Notes: generated by a model not told the origin, from the letters alone. 64,000 nt of DNA from CATQHB01 sp965262595 (GCA_965262595.1 OZ253548.1:1922001-1986000), one strand, 5' to 3'. Counted from the first letter of the stretch, positions 16,521-26,205 are shown. A program made the numbers and translations.

Positions 16521-16799
16521 CTACTTGTTCAAATCCTTGATCAAGTCTTCAACGGACTCATACACCTTTCCCAGCCCCAGCCGGGCCGCTTCATCGGCAC
16601 GCGCTTCCATTTCCTGCCACTCGGGTGTCCAATAGTAGGACTGGGAAAAAGCGAGTAATATTTTATGAGATTCCACCACCAATCCTTCCAGATTTTCTAC
16701 CCTGACGGCGAGTCCTTCACTCGCTTTTCGGAGAGCCTCTATTTCTTGCAATACCGCATCCAATTTCTCCTCGACTGTATTTGGATTCTTGGTGGTCAT
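16521..16799 (-). CDS. Putative antitoxin with coiled coil
   Basis: The protein of 92 residues is acidic and begins with a heptad-rich helix (V-E-E-K-L-D-A-V-L-Q-E-I-E-A-L) that should form a coiled coil, and ends with an acidic helix (E-S-V-E-D-L-I-K-D-L). The ATG at 16799 has AAGGTG upstream; the TTG at 16817 is an alternative. The pairing with a RelE-like gene 3 bp downstream suggests the antitoxin. No DNA-binding domain is obvious, unlike many antitoxins, so it may only bind the toxin. Confidence 0.6.
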   Translation of the reverse strand: MTTKNPNTVEEKLDAVLQEIEALRKASEGLAVRVENLEGLVVESHKILLAFSQSYYWTPEWQEMEARADEAARLGLGKVYESVEDLIKDLNK

Positions 16800-17072
16800 A
16801 TGCGCACCTTCGCTCAAGGATCTACGAAAAGGCTTCTGGTTTCCCGATTATAACCTAACGAGCAATATCGTCCAACTTTGGACTTGATGAAAAATGTTTT
16901 GATCGGAACAGTTTTGGCTGGAAGACTCTCTCGTTTCCACAGTGAAGGGCACTTTCGCCGTAACACACCTAAATCCCTTTCAAACAGTCCCCGCAACAGT
17001 TGACTACTTCTCTTTGCCCAGCTATGTTCAATCATATCCCCACCAGCCAATACTATATAGGAGGTACCCACC

Positions 17073-18032
17073 TTGCGCGCTATCGACATTCACGCGCACC
17101 AGGAACCCCAGTGTTTTCAGCGGGCCATCCGCAACGGCCAGTCCTGGCACGGTTTGACCGCGGACAGCGACGAAGCGGATATTGACCCGATGGAGACCTG
17201 GACGCCGGAACAGCGCATCGACGATATGGACTCCCTGGGCGTAGATATTCAGGTCGTTTCCACCAGTTCCGCCTTTTACAAGTATGAGCTGGACCCGGCC
17301 ATCACCCTGGCCATCGCCCGGGATTGCAACGACGAGGTGCATCAACTCACGCTGGACCACCCCGACCGCTTTAAGGGCTTTGCCACCCTGCCGATGCAAG
17401 ACACCAGGGCCGCCATCGCCGAGCTGGACCGGGCGATGAACCAACTGGGTATGGTGGGGGCGATGATTGACGACAAGGTCAATGAGAAGACCTACGACGA
17501 GCCGGAGTTTCTACCCTTTTGGCAGGCCGCCGAGCAAATGGGAGCGCTGATTTTCATTCACCAGGGAGACCCGACGGTGGTGGAGTCCCGCACCGAGCGC
17601 TATCACCTGCCCAATACCATCGGCAACCTGGTGGACCGAGCCATAACCTTTGCCTCCTTTACCTACGGCGGCGTGATGGACAAGTGCCCCGACCTGAAGG
17701 TCTGCCTGGCCCACGGCGGCGGCTATACCTGCTTCGGCATTGGCCGGATGGACCGGGGCTGGCAAGTGCGCTCCGAGGCCCGGGCAAATATCAGCAGCCC
17801 GCCCAGCGCCTACCTGCGGCGGTTTTACTATGACTGTCTGACCCACAGCGAACCGGCCCTGCGGCTGCTGATTGATTCGGTGGGCGCGGACCGGGTGGTG
17901 CTGGGCACCGACTGGCCGGCCAATATGCGCATCGATTGGCCCGTGTCCTGGGTGCTGGGTCTGTCCAGCCTGACTCAAGAGGAAAAAGAGGCCATTCTCT
18001 GGAAAAACCTGGAAAGCCTGCTGGGGATTTAG
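17073..18032 (+). CDS. Amidohydrolase-2 family (ACMSD-like) metal hydrolase/decarboxylase
   Basis: This 319-residue TIM-barrel protein has I-D-I-H-A-H at its N-terminus, an I-F-I-H-Q-G-D histidine near residue 166, L-A-H-G-G-G near residue 213 and G-T-D-W-P-A near residue 280, the metal-binding set of PF04909 enzymes. That family includes aminocarboxymuconate-semialdehyde decarboxylase, gamma-resorcylate decarboxylase and related hydrolases of aromatic breakdown. The start is a TTG placed 8 nt after AGGAGG. Together with the aldo/keto reductase and dienelactone hydrolase it hints at use of aromatic or phenolic compounds, but no pathway is complete. Confidence 0.88.
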   Translation: MRAIDIHAHQEPQCFQRAIRNGQSWHGLTADSDEADIDPMETWTPEQRIDDMDSLGVDIQVVSTSSAFYKYELDPAITLAIARDCNDEVHQLTLDHPDRFKGFATLPMQDTRAAIAELDRAMNQLGMVGAMIDDKVNEKTYDEPEFLPFWQAAEQMGALIFIHQGDPTVVESRTERYHLPNTIGNLVDRAITFASFTYGGVMDKCPDLKVCLAHGGGYTCFGIGRMDRGWQVRSEARANISSPPSAYLRRFYYDCLTHSEPALRLLIDSVGADRVVLGTDWPANMRIDWPVSWVLGLSSLTQEEKEAILWKNLESLLGI

Positions 18033-18344
18033 GTCTTCAAGTCAATGGTGTTGCAATGGGCAGGCCGCTCTTTCCCGGGTCATGTCGGGTCAGGAGCCGA
18101 AGCTGTACGCTTGCGATGGTGCGGGCCACTCCTTCCGGAGCAGACCATGTGTCTGTCCCTACGTGACGCTTGGTCCGGGGCGCAGAGGGTCTTGCTAAAG
18201 CAAGACCAATGGGGAAGGGGGCCTCAGTTTGATACTATTGCCCCGTCATTATCTCAAAAAGGAATGAAAGCCGGGCCGGTTTATGCTAATATCGTAGAAT
18301 TGCCCCCTTAGTTTTCTCATAGCGTCAGAGGACAGGTGAACCCC
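18033..18344. other. Intergenic, no gene recognised
   Basis: Only short unsupported frames are seen. A short hairpin (GGTCTTGCTAAAGCAAGACC, 18187-18206) is present. Nothing else can be supported. Confidence 0.6.
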
Positions 18345-18368
18345 ATTGGTTAACATATTGGTTAACAT
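18345..18368. repeat. 12-bp tandem direct repeat before MFS gene
   Basis: ATTGGTTAACAT occurs twice in a row, 8 bp before the MFS start codon. Each copy has a GTTAAC palindrome at its centre. A pair of identical sites at this position could be an operator for the exporter, or a chance duplication. Confidence 0.7.
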
Positions 18369-18376
18369 ACGCGTAC

Positions 18377-19681
18377 ATGGCAAGTAATACGCCCCGGCAG
18401 GAAACTGTTGCCGACAACCCCCGACGGGGAAAGATGCCGGGGCTGAGCGCCTTCTCTACCGTCAGGCTTTACAAAGATTTCCGATACGTTTGGGCCGGTA
18501 ACTTCTTCGCGGTCAGCGGTCAGTGGCTGCAAATGCTAACCATCGGTTGGCTGGTGCTGCACCTTACCGGCGGCAACGCGTTGCTTACCGGCGCGGTGGT
18601 GGGCATTCGCAGCCTGCCGGTGCTGTTCGTCAGCCCTTGGGCCGGAGTGTTGGCCGACCGGGTGGACCGGCGCAAGCTGTTGATGGTCACCCAGACCAGT
18701 ATGGCGATTGCGGCTTGTATTTTTGCCTTCCTGGTTATTTCCACCGACCTGGAGGCCGAAGTCCCCACCGGGCCGCTGCGTTGGTGGCATCCCTTCATTT
18801 ATATGGTTTTCGCCGGCGCAGCCCATTCCTTCATTCAGCCGGTGCGCCAGGCAATGGTAGCCAATACGGTGCCACGCAATGCGCTGGCCAGCGCCCTGGC
18901 GTTGAACGGGATGGTTTACCCCAGCACTCGCATAATCGCCCCGGCCCTGGGCGGGCTGCTGATTGCTACCCTGGGTTATAACTGGAACTTCTTTCTGGAA
19001 GCGGTAATGTACGTTGCCATCGTGCTGTTGATGCTGCCGGTGCGTCTCCCTTACCGCAGCAACGGCCCCCGGGAGCGTACCTCGGTTTTCGCCAGTATGC
19101 TTCAGGGCGTTCGTTACGTGAAAAACGAGAAGAGCATTCTCCAGTTAATCGTCATGGCGCTCATTCCTAACCTGATATTTCAGCCGTTGATTTTCGTGCT
19201 GCCCGTTTTCACCACCGAGGTGCTGGGCCGAGGCGCGGGCTCCGGCGGGGCGCTGGCCGCGGCGGTTGGCGTAGGCGGGGTAGTCGCTGCCGTGTTAGTG
19301 GCTTTGGTCGGCTATATCACCAGAAAGGGGATGGCTACTTTTATTGGGCTGATTGGAGGCTGTATCTTTATTCTGCTCTTCGCTCAGTCCCACTGGTTAT
19401 GGGTCTCCTTTGGGATGTTGGCCGGAATGGGCTTTAGCCAGTACGTTTTCCGGGTAGCTAACAGCACCCTCTTACAGACGGTGGTGCCGGATACGCTGCG
19501 GGGCCGGGTAATGAGCATTTATATGCTGGACCACGGCATAACGCCATTGGCCACCCTGTTGATTGGCCTGTTCATCCAACTGTGGAACCCATCCGGCGCC
19601 TTCACGGTAATCGCTGCGGTCGGCCTGGGCTTCGCTATCTTGCAGGCGATAACTTTCCGCAGTGTGCGGCAACTGAGCTAA
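18377..19681 (+). CDS. MFS transporter, EntS-like (MFS_3)
   Basis: The 434-residue protein has about 12 hydrophobic segments after a 25-residue polar N-terminus. The loop after TM2 holds A-D-R-V-D-R-R-K-L-L, the conserved MFS motif A, and a later L-R-G-R-V-M-S-I-Y fits the EntS-like exporter group. Members export siderophores or drugs. No clear ribosome site precedes the ATG. It lies 46 bp before a second MFS gene, so the two are probably one operon. The substrate is unknown. Confidence 0.9.
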   Translation: MASNTPRQETVADNPRRGKMPGLSAFSTVRLYKDFRYVWAGNFFAVSGQWLQMLTIGWLVLHLTGGNALLTGAVVGIRSLPVLFVSPWAGVLADRVDRRKLLMVTQTSMAIAACIFAFLVISTDLEAEVPTGPLRWWHPFIYMVFAGAAHSFIQPVRQAMVANTVPRNALASALALNGMVYPSTRIIAPALGGLLIATLGYNWNFFLEAVMYVAIVLLMLPVRLPYRSNGPRERTSVFASMLQGVRYVKNEKSILQLIVMALIPNLIFQPLIFVLPVFTTEVLGRGAGSGGALAAAVGVGGVVAAVLVALVGYITRKGMATFIGLIGGCIFILLFAQSHWLWVSFGMLAGMGFSQYVFRVANSTLLQTVVPDTLRGRVMSIYMLDHGITPLATLLIGLFIQLWNPSGAFTVIAAVGLGFAILQAITFRSVRQLS

Positions 19682-19727
19682 TCGGCGGCGGGGACGTTTG
19701 AGGAAATATTTGGCAGATGATTGTTAA

Positions 19728-21200
19728 ATGATTGCAACAATAGCGCAAAGCGCTAATTATAAGTGGTGGGCTTTCGGGGCTGTAGCTATCGGCACCTTCG
19801 CCTCGGTGGCCGACCAGGTAAGCGTCAACGTGGCGCTGCCCCAGATAGCCAAGCACTTTGCCACCGACATTCCGACGGTGCAATGGGTGATAATCAGCTA
19901 TGCCCTGGTTATCAGCGCCCTGCTGCTGCCGATGGGCCGCCTCGCGGATATTATCGGCCTCAAAAAGGTCTATATAATCGGCTCTCTGGTTTTCGCCTTG
20001 TTTGCCATTGGCGCGGGTTTATCCAACCACTTGGGATGGCTGATTGGCTCCCGTATTTTGCAGGGGGTGGGCGCTGCCATGACCCAGGGCACCGGCATGG
20101 CGATAATCGCCGCCGCTTTTCCGGGCAACGAACGCGGCAAGGCCATGGGCCTCACCATGTCGGTGGTCGGTACCGGGGCGATCGTCGGCCCGGCCCTGGG
20201 CGGCTTTCTGGTGGACTTATTCGGCTGGCGGTCGGTTTTCTTCGTCAATATACCCATGATGGCCCTGGGCATTGGCTTGGGACTGGCCGTACTATCCAAC
20301 GGGCCCGACCGGCGGGAGGGTGATGGCGGAAAGGGGAGCCAGCGGCCGGGATTCGACTGGTGGGGCGCCGCCCTGTCCACCGGGGCGATGCTCTTGTTCT
20401 TGCTGACTGTTACCAACGCCCACCGTTATGGGTGGACTTCGCCCCCGGTCCTGGTAGCGTTGGCCCTGTTTGTGGCTCTGCTGGGGATATTTATCCGGTG
20501 GGAACTGCGCGCACCCAGCCCGATGTTGAACCCGCGATTCTTCAAGCGGTCGATTTTCTCCACCGGGGTATCAGCGGGATTCCTGACTTTTCTGGCCGGG
20601 TCGTCCATTTTTTTCCTGACTCCCTTTTACCTACAGCGAGTCCTGGGTTACAGCCCTACCCAGGCGGGCCTGGTTGTGGTGCCCGGGGCGGTGTGTATGC
20701 TTTTCCTGGGGCCGCTGAGCGGGCGGCTTTCCGACCGTTACGGTTGGCGGCCCTTTACCGTCGGGGGGTTGGCGCTGTCCACGATCAGCCTGTTCATATT
20801 TTCCCGGCTCACCGAAACTTCCTCCCTGACCATGATATTGCCGGCGTTGATTTTGCAAAGCTGCGGCATGGGTTTGTTCTACTCTCCCAATGTCAGCTCG
20901 GTGTTAAGCTCGGTAGAGCGGGAAAGCTACGGGGTGGTATCGTCCTTTCTGAACCTGGTGCGTAACGCCGGCAACGTGACCAGCGTAGCGGTTGCCACTG
21001 CCATCGTCACCGCCACGATGGGGTCGATGGGCTACGAACCAAGCCTGGAGGCAGTGCAAGGCGGCGCTTCCGGAGTGGGCCACGCCTTTACTTCGGGCTT
21101 GCGTTACACCTACCTGACGATGACCGGAATGTTGGTGCTGGCAATGGCCTTATCCGCCCTGCGGGGCCGGCCTTCAACTAACTCCGAAAGCGCCGGCTGA
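19728..21200 (+). CDS. MFS transporter, DHA2 (EmrB/QacA) family
   Basis: This 490-residue protein has about 14 predicted membrane segments. The N-terminal helix V-A-D-Q-V-S-V-N-V-A-L-P-Q-I matches the DHA2 motif D1, M-G-R-L-A-D-I-I-G-L-K-K is motif A, and G-P-A-L-G-G-F-L is motif C of drug/H+ antiporters. These exporters remove drugs or amphipathic compounds. It follows the EntS-like gene with a 46-bp gap. The gap before it has no terminator. Confidence 0.92.
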   Translation: MIATIAQSANYKWWAFGAVAIGTFASVADQVSVNVALPQIAKHFATDIPTVQWVIISYALVISALLLPMGRLADIIGLKKVYIIGSLVFALFAIGAGLSNHLGWLIGSRILQGVGAAMTQGTGMAIIAAAFPGNERGKAMGLTMSVVGTGAIVGPALGGFLVDLFGWRSVFFVNIPMMALGIGLGLAVLSNGPDRREGDGGKGSQRPGFDWWGAALSTGAMLLFLLTVTNAHRYGWTSPPVLVALALFVALLGIFIRWELRAPSPMLNPRFFKRSIFSTGVSAGFLTFLAGSSIFFLTPFYLQRVLGYSPTQAGLVVVPGAVCMLFLGPLSGRLSDRYGWRPFTVGGLALSTISLFIFSRLTETSSLTMILPALILQSCGMGLFYSPNVSSVLSSVERESYGVVSSFLNLVRNAGNVTSVAVATAIVTATMGSMGYEPSLEAVQGGASGVGHAFTSGLRYTYLTMTGMLVLAMALSALRGRPSTNSESAG

Positions 21201-21548
21201 GCAAAATTGCTCAACCGCCCGGCGCCTGCCATATCCGAATGGCGGAGCCGGGGGCCGGGTGGGGGAAGGCCGGGCTATTGAATTAGAAACTTTATGCCCC
21301 GTATTGGCCTGTCTGAGCCGTCTGAGCCCGGCCTGCTACCGTCATTCCGGGGAAATCCGGCATCCGGAAAATCCTCGACGCCGTCCAACACTCGCTTAAC
21401 CGGAATATCTCGGTTCCGGCCTGCGCCGGAAAGACGATTTCGGGAGACTCTTGCCGCCCAAACGCGATTGCCCCGGGAGTGGGGGCCAACCCTTGCGATA
21501 ACTCTCGCTCTCGCTGCTTTGCCCCGGGGTGTAAGGGGCCGCCCCGGC
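21201..21548. other. Intergenic with short palindromic pieces
   Basis: This stretch holds TCTGAGCC repeats (21308-21328) and an imperfect inverted pair around CCGTCATTCCGGGGAAATCC and GCCTGCGCCGGAAAGACG, resembling the short dispersed palindromes found elsewhere in bacterial genomes. No gene is supported. Confidence 0.5.
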
Positions 21549-22040
21549 CTAGCCCAGAAACAGGGTGTAGGTCATGCCGGAAGCATGGGTCAGCGTTTGC
21601 GGGTCCAGGATGTTACAGCCCGAGGACAGGACGCGGCGAGCTACCTCCAGGTTGATTGACGGCACCTGAACCAGGGCCTCAATCTCTTCCAGGGTAAAAT
21701 ATCCGGCCCGGTCAACCTCATGCGCATCCGGAGTAGGTTCACTCCCCTCCTCCGGCTGAAGCAGCAGCACGATGTACAGGCTGTTGCCATTATCTTCATC
21801 AACGCGGCTGCGAATACCCAACACGCCCTTTACCCGAGCCACCACTCCGGCTTCCTCGGCCACTTCCCGCACCACCGCCACCTCAATGGGCTCGTCCGGC
21901 TCCACAAATCCCCCCGGAATCTGCCAGTTTCCCCGTCCGCGCCGGGAAGCGCGCCGCACCAGCAGCAAGCGGCCATCCCGCACCACGGCTCCCCCTACGC
22001 CCACGTTATACCCCGTGTTATATCGTTCCGGTGGCGGCAT
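21549..22040 (-). CDS. Nudix hydrolase
   Basis: This 163-residue protein has a complete Nudix box, G-G-F-V-E-P-D-E-P-I then R-E-V-A-E-E-A-G-V, near residues 42-64, preceded by L-L-L-V-R-R-A. It hydrolyses nucleoside-diphosphate derivatives or similar compounds. The ATG at 22040 starts just before the domain and has GGAGG about 11 nt upstream; the frame is open to 22115 but that extension has no support. It is a single-gene unit between convergent neighbours. The exact substrate is unknown. Confidence 0.88.
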   Translation of the reverse strand: MPPPERYNTGYNVGVGGAVVRDGRLLLVRRASRRGRGNWQIPGGFVEPDEPIEVAVVREVAEEAGVVARVKGVLGIRSRVDEDNGNSLYIVLLLQPEEGSEPTPDAHEVDRAGYFTLEEIEALVQVPSINLEVARRVLSSGCNILDPQTLTHASGMTYTLFLG

Positions 22041-22165
22041 ATTTAAACTGACCTCCCTAAATGTTTGCCGGCGCCTCACCTGAAGACCGGCGGCTAAACA
22101 ATCCTGCTTACTCAATCCGGCTAACTTAATCCTGGGTTGACCCGGCCAGGGTCGCTTGAGCCGGG

Positions 22166-23041
22166 CTAGTCCGAAACTTCCAGCCCGCCAAACAGCGCCG
22201 TCCCGACGATGGTTAACACGCCGGTCTCAGCTTCCGGGTCAGGCTGCTCCCGGTTGTGCTCGACACTGCCGAACAGGGTAACATTGCGCAGGTTAACCCG
22301 CCAACCCCGGGGGACTCTTAACCGTATCCCGCCGAATATTGAGGTAACATCCAGGGTAGCTTGACCGTTGGAAAGTTTGGCCTGCCGCAAGTCCAGGTCG
22401 ATGCCGCCGAGTATCGCCACCGCCTCGCCGTCCCGAAAATCCTGAGCGATAATCTTGTCCTCAATACCCCCAAATATCGACGTGCCCCGCCAGACGGCGC
22501 CGGTGCTGCCGCCGATACTATCGTGGGTACCATTGCCGGCGCTGTCGTGGGTACTATCGTGGGTACCATTGCCGGCACTGTCGTGGGTACTATCATCGGC
22601 GCCGTCATCGGTACTACCGGAGGCAGTGGCAGTGGCAGCGGAACTCCGGCCCGGCGGTGACGGATTGTTGCCCCGGCGCCCGCGTCTTACGCTTCTGCCG
22701 CGGGAGTACCCTCGTCCCCGCCGGCCAAACAGGAGCATCAGACCCACCGCCACCAATAGGGCCGGCCAAAGCAGTTGGCCGAAGTTCCAGTCCCAAAGGC
22801 CCAGGTTGGACAACTGAAGGACTACTCCCACCAGCAGCGCGATGGTCGGCCAGAGCCTGGACCGGAAACCGCCGACGACTAACCGCCACAAGGCCCAAGC
22901 GATGATCAGGGACGGCCAGTAAACGCCGGCCAGACTCCAATCCAGGCCCAGCGCCCCGGTATTGTCCAGCAACAGCATTACGCCCAGTATTACCAGCAAC
23001 AGCCCGATGAAGTATCTGGTTGATCCGGATGACCTGCTCAC
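22166..23041 (-). CDS. LiaF-like membrane protein
   Basis: The 291-residue protein starts with four hydrophobic segments (residues about 8-105), matching the LiaI/LiaF-like N-terminal transmembrane region (DUF5668), followed by an Arg-rich G-R-R-G-R-G-Y-S-R-G stretch. A hydrophilic linker (about 143-176) is encoded by a 36-bp tandem repeat at 22522-22593 and is rich in His, Asp, Ser and Gly. The C-terminal 105 residues repeat a beta motif with I-F-G-G-I and L-F-G-G-L, the beta-solenoid of the LiaF C-terminal domain. LiaF senses or dampens envelope stress; no two-component genes are adjacent here. Confidence 0.82.
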   Translation of the reverse strand: MSRSSGSTRYFIGLLLVILGVMLLLDNTGALGLDWSLAGVYWPSLIIAWALWRLVVGGFRSRLWPTIALLVGVVLQLSNLGLWDWNFGQLLWPALLVAVGLMLLFGRRGRGYSRGRSVRRGRRGNNPSPPGRSSAATATASGSTDDGADDSTHDSAGNGTHDSTHDSAGNGTHDSIGGSTGAVWRGTSIFGGIEDKIIAQDFRDGEAVAILGGIDLDLRQAKLSNGQATLDVTSIFGGIRLRVPRGWRVNLRNVTLFGSVEHNREQPDPEAETGVLTIVGTALFGGLEVSD

Positions 23042-23213
23042 AAATACACCTATTGCCGCTTTCCAACACTAAATCGCCCAGCCGGGACGGGACCGATTCC
23101 CTGGCGCGCCGTGACCGGCATATTCCCTTTCACCGCGCGTCAATTGAACCGCTTCCACCGCCCCGGCCCATTCCAGGCGGCTCAAGCTTAGCGAGTTGGC
23201 TGAACGGCGTTCT

Positions 23214-24110
23214 CTACCGTCCGGCCGGGACCGGAAGGCCGGCGATGTTTACCTGAACCCGACCCAGTGTGTTGCGGGTGGTATAAAAGAGAGTCTTCCA
23301 GTCGTCGCCGCCGAAGGCCACATTGGTAGTGCCGGGGGCGCCGTGGTCAATGGTGCCCAAATGCTTCCCCGAGGAATCGATAACCCAGATACCGCCGGAG
23401 CCGCCGCAATAGACGTTACCCAGGCTATCCACCTTCATCCCGTCCGGGTTGCCGGGGCGTTCTCCGTTCAGGTCGCAGAAGACCCGGTCGGAAGCCAGCA
23501 GCGGCATACCGTTAGGCTCCAGGTCAAAGGCCCGAATGTGGCGTCGCCGGGTATCGTTGATGTATAGAACGCTTTCGTCCGGGGAGAGGGCCAGCCCGTT
23601 GGGACGGGTAAAGTCCCAGACAATCAGGGTGATGGCCCCCAGGTCGGGGGTAACGTGATAGACGCCGTTCACATCCAGGTCCAGGCCCGGCGTCGGAAAC
23701 CCGGGGTCGGTGAAGTAGATACCGCCGTCGGACTTGACGATTACGTCGTTGGGCCGGTTAAGGCGGCGGCCCCGGTAACTGTTAGCCACCACGGTTAAAC
23801 TGCCGTCGGGTTCGGTGCGAGTGACCCGCCGAGTCTCGTGTTCACAGGCCAGCAAGCGGCCTTGCGGGTCGCGGGTAAGGCCGTTGGCCCGATTGGTCGG
23901 CTCCTTAAACAGGCTTACTCCGGCGCCGGGTTCCCATTTCATCCGGCGGTTGTTGCCAATGTCGCTGAACAGAAGATAGCCGCCCTCCTGCCACCACAAG
24001 GGGCCTTCCGCCGGTCCGGCATCGCCGCCGTAACCGTTGCCCAATTCCTCTATCTCCGCATCCAACGCCAGGATGCACTCCAAGTCAGGGGATACTTGCT
24101 CTATTGGCAT
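23214..24110 (-). CDS. SMP-30/gluconolactonase family protein, copy 1
   Basis: This 298-residue six-bladed beta-propeller has the SMP-30 features: P-A-E-G-P-L-W-W near residue 33, N-R-P-N-D-V-I near residue 123, G-L-A-L-S-P-D-E near residue 178, and N-P-D-G-M-K-V-D near residue 225, which carry the Ca2+/Zn2+ ligands Glu, Asn, Asn and Asp. These enzymes open sugar lactones. AAGGAGG precedes the ATG by 6 nt. It is about as long as the copy upstream at 24350 and clearly paralogous; the two probably arose by tandem duplication. Confidence 0.92.
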   Translation of the reverse strand: MPIEQVSPDLECILALDAEIEELGNGYGGDAGPAEGPLWWQEGGYLLFSDIGNNRRMKWEPGAGVSLFKEPTNRANGLTRDPQGRLLACEHETRRVTRTEPDGSLTVVANSYRGRRLNRPNDVIVKSDGGIYFTDPGFPTPGLDLDVNGVYHVTPDLGAITLIVWDFTRPNGLALSPDESVLYINDTRRRHIRAFDLEPNGMPLLASDRVFCDLNGERPGNPDGMKVDSLGNVYCGGSGGIWVIDSSGKHLGTIDHGAPGTTNVAFGGDDWKTLFYTTRNTLGRVQVNIAGLPVPAGR

Positions 24111-24349
24111 AATGACCCTCCTTTATACGCTTATACGCTTGCTTTTCATCCTGATCCTCTGGTGACCCCAAGCCCGCGCCAGGCGACCGGCTTCGGAGGA
24201 GCGGGAGTCGATACCCGCCCCAACCGGCTGTTGAATGTTGACTGTTGACTTAACGACCTGACGGCCAGCCGAACTTGCGAGAGTTGACCACGCCTGACCG
24301 GAACCACGCCTGACCGGAACCACTGAAGTCTGCCGAGGCTTACTGAACC

Positions 24350-25258
24350 CTACCGATCGGTTGGCGCCGGGATGCCGGCGATTTTTATCGGCACACTGCC
24401 CAGCGTGTTGCGGGTGGTGAAGAACAGGGTTTTCCAGTCGGCGCCGCCCATGCAAAGGTTGGTGGTGGCCTCCGCGCCATGAACCACGGTGCCCAGGTGC
24501 TTGCCGGTGGAGTCCAGAATCCACAACCCGCCGGAACCGCCGCAATAGACATTGCCCGCCACGTCCACCTTCATTCCGTCCGGGACGCCGGGGCGTTCCC
24601 CGCCCAGGTCGCAAAAGACCCGGTCCGAGGACAGCGCCAGGCCGCCGGTAGGCATTACCTCGAAGGCCCGGATGTGCCGCCGCCGGGAGTCGTTGACGTA
24701 AAGAATGCTCTCATCCGGGGAGAAGGCCAGCCCGTTGGGGATGATGAAGTCGGCTACCAACAAGGTGAGCATACCCAGGTCGGGGGAAACGCGATACACC
24801 CCGGAAAAAGACTGCTCCCACTGGTTGGCCGGGCGGGGGAAAGTCCAGGGGTCGGTGAAGTAGATGCTGCCGTCGGACTTGACGACTACATCGTTGGGAC
24901 GGTTAAGCTGCCGGCCCTGAAAGCTGTTAGCCACCACGGTAATGCGCTCTCCGTCCCGGCTCAGGCGGGACACCCGGCGGCCATCGTGCTCACAAGCCAG
25001 CAGATGGCCCTGCAGGTCGCGGGTAAGGCCGTTGGCCCGGTTGGTCGGCTCCGAGAACCGGGTGACCCCTTCCCCTTCGGCCCACTTCATCCGCCGGTCG
25101 TTGTGAATGTCGCTGAACAGCAAGTAGTTTCCCTCGTGCCACCACAGCGGGCCTTCCGCCGGGCCGTTACTGCCGCCATAGCCGCTGCCCAGCTCTTTTA
25201 TCTCCGCATCCAGGGATATTAGCTCCTCCAGCTCCGGCGCCATTTGTTCAATCGGCAT
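24350..25258 (-). CDS. SMP-30/gluconolactonase family protein, copy 2
   Basis: The 302-residue paralogue shares the same ligand blocks (P-A-E-G-P-L-W-W, N-R-P-N-D-V-V, N-G-L-A-F-S-P-D-E, V-P-D-G-M-K-V-D) with copy 1 and differs most in a short insert around P-A-N-Q-W-E-Q-S-F. GGGAGG precedes its ATG. It lies upstream of copy 1 on the same strand with a 239-bp gap, so it may be the first gene of the pair. Substrate specificity may differ between the copies. Confidence 0.92.
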   Translation of the reverse strand: MPIEQMAPELEELISLDAEIKELGSGYGGSNGPAEGPLWWHEGNYLLFSDIHNDRRMKWAEGEGVTRFSEPTNRANGLTRDLQGHLLACEHDGRRVSRLSRDGERITVVANSFQGRQLNRPNDVVVKSDGSIYFTDPWTFPRPANQWEQSFSGVYRVSPDLGMLTLLVADFIIPNGLAFSPDESILYVNDSRRRHIRAFEVMPTGGLALSSDRVFCDLGGERPGVPDGMKVDVAGNVYCGGSGGLWILDSTGKHLGTVVHGAEATTNLCMGGADWKTLFFTTRNTLGSVPIKIAGIPAPTDR

Positions 25259-26205
25259 AGTCCAGCCTCCCTTATTTCTGCCTTTTTCCTACTGCCACCA
25301 ACAGGTTACCAGGCATTATACGGGATTATGCCCCAGTTAGTGACCCTGCGCGCCGCCGGTCGTCCGATTTCCCACATCTTGCTTCCGACGCCTTATTATC
25401 AATATCTCACTATCCGGATCGCACTATCCGGCAAGGGGCGGCGGTTTCCAATCCGGGTCTTTCACCAGGCCCGGTCCAGGTGTATCCCCGCTCCTCCTGA
25501 GCTTGTGGTTCGACCGGCTCACCTTGAACGGATTTTCCTGGATAATTGAATGACTCTGAGTTGCCAAAACCGCCGTGCGGAGTAGCCCAATGCGGCAGCG
25601 AACCGTTGGCGGAAGGCGGGAGACGCGAAACGCGAAACGCCCGGCAGCAAGGGGACAGCCATTGTTGAGTCAATAATCGCCAATTTTGGGCAGCCAATTG
25701 CCTTGCAGGATTTCTTGCCGTTACGATTTAATGAAAACCAAAGCAAGAAATTCTGCAAGCCGGAAAAGTGGGCGGTGCGGCGGTGGAACTCAACAGAGGC
25801 CCCGGGCCACGTCAGCTTACCGGACTGGCTACTATTTACTAACCGGGGCAGCATTATTCCTTTGTAAGGTTGTGCGGGGTTGGATGGGGTTGTACGAAGG
25901 TGGGCTGCAAAAAATCCGGAGGTGGAAATATCAACAAACCCTCAGCCGTAGGCTCAGCGGGCAGATTGCCCCTTCATCATCTTTACGCCCGTAGGTTAGA
26001 CCCATTCAGGAGCAGATAGCGGCAAAAAGCATCCGGCAGGCCCCCAACAGGAATACTCAATTATTACTCGTCGCCGATCGTCAAAATATCAAGTAATCAA
26101 AGTCGGCCGCCGGAACCCGCGACGCTCCTGCTAATTGCAACATACGGGTGACACCGCAATTGCGGTGACAAGGCCCTTTAATCAGTTATAAGGAGTTTTC
26201 ATATT
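25259..26205. other. Intergenic region with one dispersed palindrome
   Basis: About 950 bp without a gene I can support. Frames on both strands (25519-25854, 25686-25994) show no family features. A dispersed palindrome lies at 25468-25550. AAGGAG at 26189 is the ribosome site of the next gene. Confidence 0.55.
25468..25550. repeat. Dispersed palindromic repeat R, site 1
   Basis: This site has GTCCAGGTGTATCCCCGCTC, then CTGAGCTTGTGGTTCGACCG, GCTCACCTTGAACGG and TTTTCCTGGATAAT. Related sites occur at 33158, 38690, 46382, 50410, 52098 and 56170. The core words are GGTGTATCCCCGCTCACCCT, GAGCTTGTCGAA and GGTTCGACAGGCTCACCATG. Confidence 0.7.

Noticed and set aside
16814..17089. 91-residue frame on the minus strand
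   Set aside because: No family features, no ribosome site, overlaps the promoter region of the amidohydrolase gene.
24123..24614. 163-residue frame overlapping SMP-30 copy 2
   Set aside because: It is the wrong frame of the lactonase gene; Arg/Pro-rich composition is typical of a shadow frame in GC-rich DNA.
25519..25994. Frames on both strands in the 25-26 kb gap
   Set aside because: No motif, no ribosome site and part of one lies in a dispersed repeat.
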